Positions 10,674 to 21,225 of a DNA stretch of 24,032 nucleotides are shown here, piece after piece. The number at the start of each line of letters is the position of its first letter. The stretch's first letter is position 1. The stretch is from Volvariella volvacea V23 (taxonomy: Eukaryota; Basidiomycota; Agaricomycetes; Agaricales; Pluteaceae). The position numbers and the translations under genes were made by a program. The notes beneath the pieces are model-generated. The model saw only the letters and a list, made by a program, of their open reading frames with translations, was not told where the DNA came from and made no database searches. The stretch lies in contig KB722761.1 of NCBI GenBank assembly GCA_000349905.1, forward strand, positions 1-24,032, read 5' to 3'.

Positions 10674-12298
10674 TCAAACAACGGCCGCTCGTCCACCATT
10701 CACTCTCTCATTCTCCGCATTAATCCGTCCCAGCCCCTCCGCCAGCCCCTCCCCAGCTCCATAGGGTCCTGGATACTCCTGTTGCGGTACAACCTAAAAA
10801 GTCACACGCAACCCCACAGTCAGAAACAACGCCGAAGGCCCAGGCGATCAAACAATTAACCAACCCGTTTCCCTTCAACAAGCTCACCAACCCCGCATCC
10901 CGCAACAGACATAAGATCCAACTCATCGCTCTGGTCGCCAAACTCCTGAGCCAGCTGGCTAACGTTGAAATGCACCGCTCCAAATCTCGCTGCAAACATT
11001 CATATCAGGCGCCACGATCAGCATGCAATACTTCATCCGCTTCCTCCGTCCCGAAAGCGACTTCGGCAGGGCTCTCAACACCTTCCTAAACCCCTCCAAA
11101 AATACACAATAACAATGCCTCGATATAGTCGATTGGATAAAAAACAGCTTCGCATCGTCGTTATATCACAGCATCAAACTCTGGAACCTCATCCGTCGCG
11201 AACCAATACCACTTCTTCTGCACGCCAGGACCAGCGGCTATCGGTGCTTCTTCGAGCGAAGTTAGAATCGGATCGATGTCTGGTGATATGGTTGGGATGT
11301 GGATGGCGTTACTGTCCTCGTTACCGGGATAAAAGTTTCCCAGGAGTTCGTGTTCTCTATCAAGAAGTCAGATGTGCACCTAGGCCTCGTATTCCCAGCT
11401 CGCTTGGGCAAAGGTCTGGGGGTCTGAACTTAGCTTTTCGAGGTGAGTTCCTAGTTAGTCTTTGGGGATATTTTGGAGTTCCGTTGCAATAAACTCAGGT
11501 TTAGGAGTAGATTCAGGTTCAGGTGTCTTGCGACGTTGGCTGACTTGGTGGGTTGGGCTACGACGTATCAACACCACAAATGGCAAATAGAGACACAACG
11601 CCTACCTAATTTAATAGCACACACGATGCAACCGCTCGCTCTGCAGCTTTACTAACGTCTCAAAGCCCTTCATATCCTGCGCCGGATCAAGCTCCTCAAC
11701 CAAACCCTCCTCTCAAGCCCTCTCAAGCCCTTGAACCGTACAAACCCCAAGCTTCTTGACTCCCCTCCAAAATTCCTCATTAGAACTCGTCAAAACGTCA
11801 TCCCCAACAACATACAAAACAAACCCATTGCCGTTGCCTTCGTCGTGATCCAGCTGTCTGTTAACGCACGCAGAAGTCTGCTTGCAGACCTGGTTATACA
11901 GCTCTTCAACAAACCTAGGATCCTTTGTCTCAATCTGAGCGATCCCAGCAGTGCTAGTGCTTCGAACCTTTGACGCCACGGGAGCGGGAAGTCTGACCCC
12001 GTGTATAGAGCAACGAAGCGGTGGGCCTTCGACAAAGCAACAGTTAAGCCAGGGCGAGGCTTCCTGTGTAGGTGAGGCTTCTTGTGCACCAGAAATCAGG
12101 GCACCAATCAAACCGATAATCCAGGAGAGCAGAGAGAAAATCACGGTTGTGCAGTACTCCTGTCGCCATGCAAGATTGCTGGTGCGCGGCAATTTTAGCG
12201 GGCCGTGGCCGCGATGCCAGTATGTTCCCGCGATTCCGGCCGGCTTGGAATGTTGGGAGGAGAGCGTCCACAGCTTTGAATCCATTATCGCCTGGCAT
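10674..12298 (-). pseudogene. Decayed or unresolved minus-strand gene B, unrecognised product
   Basis: Protein-like stretches follow each other on the minus strand with frame changes. From an ATG at 12298 one frame gives GDNGFKAVDALLPTFQAG. Near 12030 another gives ALSKAHRFVALYTGSDF. The frame read to 11716 gives DPRFVEELYNQVCKQ, EGNGNGFVLYVVGDD and SSNEEFWRGVKKLG. An in-frame TGA at 11715-11713 follows, after which the same frame continues (EEGLVEELDPAQDMKGF) to TAA at 11611. Further stretches are 11368-11161 (HELLGNFYPGNEDSNAIHIP) and about 10994-10865 (FGAVHFNVSQLAQEFGDQ). A plausible 71-nt intron (10864-10794, acceptor TTTTAG) then joins the last exon 10793-10674, which ends GGRAAVV. I cannot thread one intact model. 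A true pseudogene, extra introns or assembly indels remain possible. I do not recognise the family. Confidence 0.4.
11710..11730. repeat. 10-bp tandem duplication at the internal stop of gene B
   Basis: The decamer TCTCAAGCCC occurs twice head to tail at 11711-11730, at the in-frame TGA (minus strand, 11715-11713) of relic gene B. The stop lies within the duplicated unit, so the duplication may be the lesion that broke the gene. A 10-bp insertion would also shift the frame, so the present readthrough frame may be partly coincidental. Confidence 0.5.
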
Positions 12299-12543
12299 TT
12301 ACTCCGATTTGCAATTAATTCTCTGTCGTCCTCACAGCAATCAGCTCCTACTATAGTTCACGATTTCTATCGCACCACTCTCGTTCGGACTATTCTTGGT
12401 AGGGATGGAGACTGGCTCCCCGCAACTACACCCTAGTTGGCACTGCGCTATGCTATCTCGTCTGTGCCTGACAGTGAGTTCACTTTCAAATTTGAGTGGA
12501 TAGTCCTATAGTTACTGCTACTAGTACTCGTGCTCATTCATCC

Positions 12544-13605
12544 TAATCTTGGTTGAGCGGAATTCCCAACATTTCGTCGTCCAATTCCATACGTGGACTT
12601 GGATAGTCTTGCCTTGACGAGACCTTCAGCTGAGATGAGCACGGCCGAAAAGTGACATAATCCATTACAAAACACTCACCTGCTCCTCACCAACAAGCAA
12701 ATTAGCAACGTTTTCAGCCCCTCGACGACTTAGAATTCTTTGCAGAAACTACGTCAGGCAACTTCCACATCCCAATCTTGAGATCCTGCTCAAACAACTT
12801 CACCAAGAAGCCAGACGTATCCTTATCGCGTGCCACAAAGAACATCATGCAAAGACACAAATTGAGAACTGGGTATCAAGCAATCGTAAGGTTGGGTTAC
12901 GGGTCGCAGGTCAATCGAGAACTTGGTGACATTAAAACAGTACAAATACACAGCAAGGGACAGTATGGCAATCGCAAACTTATCTTACTCCAATTCCTCG
13001 GTCTTTCAAGCATCCTCGACCTCACCCGCAATCCTCAAAACAATTTTAAGCACTTCTTTAAACTTCTCCTTCTCCTCATTCGTCGCCTTGGGTGCGTCAT
13101 CATCCCTCACACACCCATCCGGGCCAGCATTCCTCCATTTTAACTCCTCACTCTCCCACTCCAGTCCAACGTCGAATCCATAATAACCCGCCACAGGCGG
13201 ACCTCCTTTATACACAGTAGGTAATTCCTTCAAAATGTCATAAACTGGAGGAGCGCATGGGTGGCGTCATCATGGGGCAACTCGAGAATCTGGGGCGCGG
13301 CGCTACGGCGTCCAAAACCAAAGTAGTTTTTGAAGATTAGGAAGAGTATGCCCTGCGAGCCTTTTGGCCTTGACTTTGCAATGAAGAAGATTGCGCTAGG
13401 TTAGGCTGCTTTAACGCCTATTTCGATACCTATGGAGAAGCAAGAGTAGTAGGTGAGTTTACCGCTTTGACAGGATACAAGATAAGGAAAAATAACGGTA
13501 TCTCAGACCGTCCGAAGGCGATTGTCGTACCAAAAGTGAGTAATCTGAAGACTTACCCTTCGTGTATTTGATTTTAAGACCTTGTGGTAAGTCAACTTCT
13601 GACAT
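12544..13605 (-). pseudogene. Decayed or unresolved minus-strand gene A, unrecognised product
   Basis: The start is a plausible ATG at 13605 (MSEVDLPQGLKIKYTK), followed directly by a GTAAGT donor. Downstream come protein-like stretches in changing frames: AIFFIAKSRPKGSQGILF and FGFGRRSAAPQILELPHDD (about 13400-13245); YDILKELPTVYKGGPPVAG and GFDVGLEWESEELKW (about 13245-13006); RDKDTSGFLVKLFEQDLKIG (ATG 12845 to stop 12714); then GAENVANLLVGEEQ. A good 50-nt intron (12679-12630, GTGAGT...CTCAG) leads into RMELDDEMLGIPLNQD and a TAG at 12546-12544. At least two single-base frame changes (near 13245 and 12718) and a TAA near 13402 cannot be explained by clear introns. Either this is a recent pseudogene or the assembly has indels. 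I recognise no domain. Confidence 0.4.
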
Positions 13606-15619
13606 CTTCAACTCGGAGTGGCTTTGAAGGATTACAACGGATAATAGAGAAAAACTCCGGTTAGAAGTAGGAATTGCTGGCGATGGGGACTTTCTTTGGC
13701 AGAGTGATAAGGACTGAGCACCACCTACGCTGCGATACATGTATGAAATAAACGGCGTGGTTATCGCAAAGGCTTGTGCCAAGACAGCGCTCGCTTAAGC
13801 TTTTATTGAATGTGAAATTGGGAGCTCCAAACTTGACATACGATAGATACATCTGGTGGTAGTGGTAGTAACTTGAGGGAAACGCTGATTCGAGTTCGTT
13901 TGCAGGACTTAAAAGACTCGGACGCACTGCTACCCGGAACTAGTAACCCATAAACAGCATGTTTTATACATGCTGTTCTGGTTCCTATGCGGAGTATCGC
14001 TGCCGGGGTCTGTGGGATGTGACTGGCCGTGAAACACGTACACAGCGTCGTTAGAGAAACAAGCTGTAAGTTTCCCTTGCAAATGGGCGTGGTCGTCAAT
14101 TAATGAAACGTTTGTTGCGCCCAGATTTTCACAGGGTGTCCTTGATAGGTGATGTTCAGAGGAACATCTGATATGCACCAACTTTGGTGGTTACCTCCCA
14201 GCTACAATGAGTGTGTATCTCCGCCGGCTTGGAGCCCTCTTGTGTCTGAACCACCAACGGATCGTAAGCAGGAGATCCAAACTTACTAGCAAGAAGACAA
14301 GCCCCGACAGTGCTGTGCTGGTTAGGACACGTGTGTAACACATGATAATACTATTCGTACCTTCGGACACCCCACGTCTCCGAGCATTGTGGGATGCCAA
14401 TAAGCCCATTGTTTCATTTGACTGATCTCTTGCATCGAGCTTTGCATAGATTACTTGCAATGACGGTACTCGTGGTGTCCAAGGTTGTGACCATCGCCAG
14501 CCCAGCTGTAACGGCTGCTGCCGGAAGCGGTGTTTGAAATCGTGACTAGGACCGCCTGAGCAGGCAAGAGACTTGGATGGGATTGCCTGACAGTCTTGGG
14601 CTCGTTGCGCTCATGGTACCCGAACACTAACATGCAAAGCTGACATGCAAGGAGGCACTACCATGTCACAGCACCGAATTCAGCCGCATTGGAAACTGCA
14701 TATAAGTAGTCCAAACTTCCAAAGATCACACGATTGGAAAGGCAGGGCCTTGTCCAAGGGTCCTTCAACTATATCTACGGGAAACCACATATCTACTCGG
14801 CGATTGTGCTAGCTTCAACAAATTTGGGCGATATCGACATCAGCGCTCCATAGAGTGGATAAGTCGATTGGCACAGCAGTCGGCGCAGGATATGACCTTG
14901 GGAATGTAACTAAGAATCTTTAAATGTGGTGAGTTCCCTTTCGAAAATTGATCAAAGCTATAAATTTGCTATTGGCCTGCTATGATTCATTTCTTCCAGC
15001 TTGATTGTGCTCCCGACGTAAAGCTTCATGTGCTCATTCCGCATGTAGCCACCGCCTTTGCAGATGAATTGTATCGTAAGGGCCCATTGTATTCTTTAAA
15101 TGTGCGTGACATTGATTTCTATTTGTTGTATTGTCCCTGATACTTGCCGGGATTGTGCTCGAAGAGGAACAGCTTGAACCGAATAGCAGACCTGTGCCAG
15201 CTGATTGCTTATCACCCGACTAGATCAGAGTGGGAAGTTGACTTGAGGTATTCGCATGTCGGCCCCTCAGGCCCTCGAAACATTCCGACCCCATAAACCG
15301 GTCTAACCCACAACCACTGTCACCCGAACCACACATCCAGACCCTTGCACTGAACAGGCTCGCTTTGCAGTGCCTTTCATATTCGGGTTGAACTATATGA
15401 TGACACGTTGCTCTGCGGCGTCACAGCATTTGTGTCAATTAAAATACTATTCGGGGCGGTACTACACGCTGTTTCACAGCTGTATTCACGGGAAGCACAC
15501 CATAATTGTTGCCAAATCAGTTACGACAATAGCCATTAGTATTTATAGATTCAATGCCTTGTGCCCTACAGTCGTGAATCTCACCCCCTTAACTCTGATA
15601 TCTTCGATTTCTGACAATC
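13606..15619. other. Two-kilobase region with only faint coding traces
   Basis: The minus strand holds protein-like fragments: 14341-14156 (KFGSPAYDPLVVQTQEG, EIHTHCSWE), followed after a possible GTAACC donor by a fragment at about 14140-13930 (ENLGATNVSLIDDHAHLQGK, SNDAVYVFHG). A hydrophobic stretch (ALSGLVFLLVSLDLLL) lies in an alternative frame near 14320. They do not join with consistent phase. From about 14640 to 15540 I see nothing coding. The last 80 nt upstream of 15620 contain a TATTTATA (15540-15547) that may serve the CHAT gene. Confidence 0.35.
13953..13977. repeat. Perfect 9-bp inverted repeat with 7-nt loop
   Basis: AACAGCATG and CATGCTGTT flank a TTTTATA loop. As DNA or RNA it could form a short hairpin. 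It sits in a region of faint coding traces and has no U-tract context that would be meaningful in a fungus. The function is unknown and it may be chance. Confidence 0.5.
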
Positions 15620-18600
15620 ATGGACACCCTAGGGTAAGAGTTCAACGTAACATATCTTCCTGGGAAAACTGACTCTGAGCTTGCTTTTATAGTAAACTGA
15701 GCATGTCCGGTAAGAATGCTTGGCACCGTTACACGATATAAGCCACTCATTTCATTTGATTCAATAGACTTTCAAATATGCCTCAACCTCGAGCTCGTTG
15801 ACTACCACCCTCTCAATCTTGAAGCGCACATCATAGTCGGTGACATCGAAGTCGAGCGCTTTGCGTTGCAGAGTGTAACTATGGATACCTGGTCCTCCCG
15901 TACAGTAGCGTCACTGTAAGTCGTCTCCAGTTGGATAGGCTGGAGTTCGTCAGCTAACACCAATGCTTTTTCAAGCGCAGCAAATGTTGCAGACTTTCGT
16001 TTAGCTATATCGGGTACTATCCAGGAACTGCATCAGGCCCTAGGCTATGTTGAAATTAGTTCGGTTGACCTCTTTGGACGATGCCTGTCATTCGAGGATG
16101 GTGAGTTTCATCTAATTATATATCATTCTAGCTAATTACCGAGGCTTAGTCTATATCACAAGCGCCCAACTAGACTCGGGAAATATCCAGGCTATGCAAA
16201 TTCAATTTTGCTACACTTACTCCATCTGCGAATTCATTCAGAGGCTCGAATTTACATCCTCCCCAGAATCCACCTTCACTCCAGACGTCATCGATAGCAT
16301 ACAAGAAGTCTTTATAATGTTCTCTGAGCCTGTTATCCTATCCGACAAATCCGCTCTTAAATTTATCCAAAAAGCCATATCAGAAATGCATGTATCGAAG
16401 CACGATATGCGGCCTGGATATCTTTCAAAGATGGTTCAGCTTTTTGACCAAAAATATAAGAGTACGTCCGACATCAGCTATCTTCACAATGCGGTTGAAA
16501 CCCTTGCATGTATGTCCATCACCTTCCAACCTGACCACGACAAGCTGCCGCCCCAATTGACAAAACAGGAGGAGTCGATCCGGGAGTGGTTCGACTGGTG
16601 GCAAAATAATGGCGGAATAGGCTCGGACCAGATCACTGATATTCTCGAAGCGGCCCTGCAGCACATTCCTGAAACGTTCCTCGGCCATTCCAGACCTCTC
16701 AGCGTCGCTGCGTGGTATCTCCAGCAAATAGACCCAAAATTATCGGACAGGGCTATTGCCAATTACGAGGCTGCACAAGCCAATCCGCACATGAAACCCG
16801 ATTGTGAGGTGCCACGATCCCTTAAAAATGCACTGAACAGGCCAATTCGTCTGTTTGGAGATGTAGAGGGCCTGGGTCAGGCTAGTCAGGTATTATCCCT
16901 ACACAAGCCACCAAGCTACGACCCCGATCACGGAGCTCCGTGGTGGGTGTGGATTCAGCGTTCATTGAGGCATCTTAACCCGGGTGGGATGACGGCAGTC
17001 GTGCTACTGGAAGAAATGGCGCAGGTTCCCACGCTCTCGAATTTCAAGAAAGAGCTTGGTTTGCTCGCTTTTGAGCTCTATCCCCACCCAACTACCTGGC
17101 TAGAACAAGGACTTTTCTGGAATTCGCCCGATACCCCTCGGCCGCTTCATACATTCGGTCAAGGAATAACGCCCGCCTTTTATGATGCCATAGTTGAGAT
17201 GACACAAAGTGTTGGCCTGGTCAAGAGTTTCGTACCTCAACTCCATGCATTTATCGAAGGTCTCGTTCTGCACATCCGGTTCTTGGTGTACAACGACTTG
17301 GATGACCTGGACAATTCCATTCAATTAGGCCTTGGTGAACAATTTTCCAGTCAACATTTGTCTTCGTTCATTACCCCTGCTCACCTCGAAGCCTTGTACG
17401 GCAATCCAGAGATACGCTGGTTGCTGGCTATCCGATATATGACACGCTACAGGGTTAAGGGCGACGTATCTGACCTCAAGCAGGCACTTCCTATCTTCAT
17501 GAATTGTGCAAAGTTCAGGATAAGCGTCTCTATTGGTCCTCAGCTCTCGGCTGCCACTTGGTGGGGTATTGTTGCCACACAGCTCGGCGAGAGAGATCTT
17601 GCCATGGCGGGTTATATCAAGGCTCTTAATACTCTTCCTGAAGTTCCCTGGATTGGCTTGCCGTTAGAAGAACGTCACAAGCAGTTGTACTATAACGAGA
17701 GCCTGGCGCCGCTCGCCTCAGCTGCTGCACTCGAATTCGGGGATCCCTACCGCGCTATTGAATGGTTGGAACAAGGACGATCGGTCATATGGAATCAGTT
17801 ACTTCAACTCCGAGTTACAACGGAGGGACTGGAGAAGGTTGATCCAGACCTGGCGAAAAGGTTTGCATCCGTGTGTGCTGAACTACAAGCGGATAAGGCA
17901 GGGGGCCTTTTGAATGCCGAAGATCGGAATGAGGAATTCCTTTCTCGAGCCGCGCAGGTTGCTGAGATATGTTACCCATTGGTTAGCGAGCGAGAGGACC
18001 TCATCAATAATATCCGACAGCTCCCAGGTTTCGAGACATTCCTATTACCCCACACAATGGATCGACTACGTGAAGCCGCTCAACATGGACCAATTGTTAT
18101 ACTCAATGCAAGCCGATATCCAGACAAATGCGATGCTTTGGTTCTGCTTTCTGACTTAGAGGAAGTCATCCACATACCACTCCACAACATGCCACATTCT
18201 CGAGCAAGTGCATTGCAACGCCAATTCGCTTCACTTATCAGAACGTCTGGACGATCTCTGGAGATTGAAGAATCCCGTTACGGGGGCGTATTGTCAAAAA
18301 TGAAGGCAAAGAAAGGCCACCATCATCCCAAAGTGCAAACCATCGATACAACGTTCTCTGAAATCCTGAAAGAGCTTTGGTACTCCGTGGTTCACCCTGT
18401 TCTAGATGGATTGACGTTGATGGTTCGTGTGATATTTCCTATTATATTGAGTTCATCGACTGATAGGTTCTGACTTGCAGAATATTGGATGCGTGGATGA
18501 CTATGCCGAACCGAATATCAGCAACCTGTTCCGCATATGGTGGTGTCCGATTGGGCCATTCGCCTGCCTTCCTCTCCATGCTGCTGGAGATTATAGCCGT

Positions 18601-19326
18601 CGCGGGCATCAAGTGTTCAACTACATCATCTCCTCATATACCCCCACCGTCTCAGCATTACTAAACCAGCGCAAGGAGCCTTCTGCTCATATGATGGACC
18701 AAACACGCCTCCTGGCCGTTGTACAATCAGCTTCCGATACAAGCTTCCCTCTCCCAGGCACACGCGAAGAACTTCGCCTGATCCAATCCCGTATCGACAA
18801 CACAAAGACGAAAATCAAACTCGACGTCCTCTGCGAAGATGACGCCAGCCGGGAGATGGTTCTGGATAAAGTCCAACAAGCCAATTGGGTCCATTTCGCC
18901 TGCCATGGCGTTCAAGACGTCACCAACCCCACAAATAGCGCTTTGCTGCTCGCCAAAGGATCCAGACTGCGCCTGGACGACCTCATCAAACTCTCGTTGC
19001 CCAATGCTCAGTTGGCATTCTTGTCAGCTTGTCAAACTGCCACGGGTGTTAGCACGATGCCCGACGAGGCCATTCACCTTGCAGCTGGAATGCTGTTGGC
19101 CGGATTTAGTGGTGTTATCGCGACGTTATGGTCTATCGGGGATAGTGATGCACCAAGGGTGGCGGATGATGTTTATGCAAGATTATTGGGAGGCGAGGGT
19201 GAGAGTAGAGTGCCTGACGCTAGCGAGGCTGCATTTGCATTGCATTGTGCCGTGGATAAGCTGCGCAAGGGATATAGTAATACGTCATTCATGAATTGGG
19301 TACCCTACGTGCACATAGGTATTTAG
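15620..19326 (+). CDS. TPR-CHAT protein (caspase-like protease domain at C-terminus)
   Basis: Six exons with consistent phases: 15620-15633, 15693-15709, 15768-15915, 15976-16100, 16150-18422 and 18481-19326, about 1140 residues. Exon 5 could instead begin at 16144, adding two residues. The first about 110 residues (LNLELVDYHPLNLEAHIIVG, ALGYVEISSVDLFGRCLSF) look beta-rich and perhaps C2-like. The long middle is helical with TPR-like units (SDRAIANYEAAQA; GERDLAMAGYIKALNTLPEV; GDPYRAIEWLEQGRSVIWNQ). The C-terminal CHAT domain shows WWCPIGPFACLPLHAAG, PLPGTREEL, the catalytic HFACHG (His 1001), the catalytic LSACQTATG (Cys 1043), ATLWSIGD and the terminal WVPYVHIGI. CHAT is a caspase-related peptidase fold. 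Multi-copy TPR-CHAT proteins in mushroom-forming fungi are mostly uncharacterised, and bacterial relatives act in defence. The intact dyad predicts protease activity. It is convergent with the next gene. Confidence 0.9.
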
Positions 19327-19357
19327 CTCCTCTGTTTTACTATAAGCTTCAGATAAA
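19327..19357. other. 31-bp gap between two convergent stop codons
   Basis: Only 31 bp separate the TAG of the CHAT gene from the TAA of the SRPK-like gene on the opposite strand. The two 3' untranslated regions must therefore overlap each other's coding sequence or be extremely short. Antisense overlap of the transcripts is likely, and that could couple their expression. Confidence 0.8.
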
Positions 19358-21156
19358 TTATTTAGCATCCGAATTATCTGACTGTTGCAACCATGGATCG
19401 TTGAGAAGCTCCTCCGCCGTAGCACGCTTTTTAGGTACCAGCTCCAAGCATCGAGTCCAAAATTTTGCAGCTCTCCAGCGCTCCTCGTCGTTCATGGGCG
19501 TCAAGCCAAAACAGTCGAGTACTATCTCGAGTTTTGAACCTTGCTTTCCTTGGAGTATCCCTGGCGAGTCCAAAATCCTTTTGAGCACTGTCGATTCAGG
19601 AACTGTCATCACCTCGAGTTGGTCAAATGATCGATAAATGCGTGATAATAAACTGCACGCACATAATGCCAAGTCATTTCCATAAAACTCAATGATACGT
19701 TCGCAGGCTTCAATCATTGCCTGCGGCAACGTATCATCACAATACAGCAGCGTCAAGAAATCGGTGTATGCACCAGTATCTTGACCGGGATATCTCTTGA
19801 AGCCGTCCAACACACTCAAGTGTGGATTCATCCACACAGCATCAAAGAAACCCGGTGGGCCATGTTCGCTGAAGAGTGGCTTCAGGGTGAGAAGATAGTA
19901 TGCCTACATGAATCGAGTGAGATGACTGTCATGCCACGTTGAGAGAAAGTGGACGGTTTACCAAGAGTCCAATCCCCCAGATGTCGACTTTTTGGTTCCA
20001 GTCCAAGCAGAGTCTCGTTTCTAGGGGTTGTACCGTGAGAAGACTGGCTTCAAAGAGATCGAGCTTTTTGGAGTTGAGGAACTGCGCTACAAGTTGGAAG
20101 GTTTGGGCGAGTGGTTGTGAAGCAATTTGATGGTCAAAGCGGTGGCTTACCATTATCAAAGCGAGTGAGAATGAACCGCTTCTTGTCGAGCGCTTCAAGT
20201 GAGGGTAATGGGAGTTGTCGGTTCTGCCAAGCGGACCAACCAGCTTCAGGATTGGGCTTGAGCCAATTGTCGATGTCCAAGTCAGAGTCGACAACGATTC
20301 CAACAGCCTTCGGAGAAATGCCTTATATGCGCATATAGTTGTGTTAATGTATATTGAGAACGCGGTAAGGAAGAGACTTTACTTGTATGCGCCACGCCAT
20401 GGCTATGCAAGAACGAAACAGCCTTCAAGATGTCCCTCAAAATGAGCTTCACGACAGAAAGCGAGAATGATTGTCCACTCCGACGAAGCTCTCGTGCAAT
20501 ATCAAAAGCGGTGCAACGGAGCAGGTCAGTCACCAGACAGAGATGCGGTCCGTCCTTGTTGACTGCGTCGGATACATCAAAGTAGTCGATCAGAGTACTG
20601 CAGTTATGGTCCTGTGCACCGTCGGCAAGTGCCTTGTAGACATCTAATTCTTGGTGAATCTGGTTCGTGTTTGATTTTGTGAGGTTCTCGTCAAGAATTT
20701 TGACAGCAACAAACTGATCGAATCTATATATGCGCACGCAATTCACTCATTTAAGTAAATAAAAAAAAATTGAACAAAAGGTAAATAGAATGCGTACGTT
20801 GTGTTCTTTGCGAGCCAAGTTATTGAGCCTCTCTGTTTACTAAGCCTCTGTCTCAACTCAAAGCGCTCATTTGGTCCAATTTTGTGGCCAGGATATCCTT
20901 CATACGGGCCCAGGAAATCCTCGTCCGGAATGCCCACGCGCTTTAACGCATCGAGAGGTCCAGGAGGGATATTGACCCCACTAACAATAGCGGCGAAGGA
21001 CCGTCTATGCTCGACCTGCACGTTTCCTAAGTCTGGAACGCGAGAACCTGAAGGTACACAAGCTCGTAGACGGCTTGTATGCCTAGGATGTGGTGCGGAT
21101 GGAAGATGGTGGAGGAGATGAGGGGGGAGTCGTGGTCGCGTGTGGAGGGAGAGCAT
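19358..21156 (-). CDS. SRPK-like protein kinase fold, predicted pseudokinase
   Basis: Five exons with consistent phases: 21156-20798, 20723-20383, 20321-20151, 20086-19962 and 19903-19358, giving 513 residues. ATG 21156 was chosen because a TATAAAA lies 63 nt upstream (21225-21219), although the frame is open further up. The N-terminus is Arg-rich and lacks acidic residues (MLSLHTRPRLPPHLL), like a mitochondrial presequence. Kinase landmarks kept: VAVKIL (Lys 128), an E in HQELDVYKAL, FLHSHGVAHT (226-233, where SRPKs read HTDIKPxN), VDIWGIGLL (alpha-F Asp), and RCLELVPKKRATAEELLNDPW. Landmarks lost: the glycine loop reads RLSKQRGSITWLA; the catalytic loop runs HT-SISPKAV with no Asp, Lys or Asn; the DFG position reads TRFDNAQF. 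The 61-nt intron at this point encodes no Asp-Ile-Lys in any frame, so alternative splicing does not restore it. A scaffold or regulatory role is inferred. Confidence 0.8.
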
Positions 21157-21218
21157 GCTACAAGGGAGTGAATGGCAAAAAATTTGGAAAGTGCCAGTGA
21201 TTGTCGTCCAGGCAGAGA

Positions 21219-21225
21219 TTTTATA
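21219..21225 (-). promoter_or_regulatory. TATA box of the SRPK-like gene
   Basis: The minus strand reads TATAAAA, ending 63 nt upstream of the ATG at 21156. This spacing allows a leader of about 30 nt and argues against the in-frame upstream Met at 21480, because the TATA box would then lie inside the coding sequence. Confidence 0.55.

Noticed and set aside
11951..12436. 161-codon plus-strand ORF
   Set aside because: It is opposite the protein-like minus-strand stretches of relic gene B, has no recognisable motif, and its length is explained by low stop density in the reverse frame.
13953..13977. Hairpin as a transcription terminator
   Set aside because: Intrinsic hairpin terminators are a bacterial feature; in fungal DNA this short palindrome has no such meaning.
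18839..19294. 151-codon ORF within the CHAT exon in another frame
   Set aside because: Shadow of the CHAT domain exon; the overlapping frame carries the catalytic His and Cys motifs.
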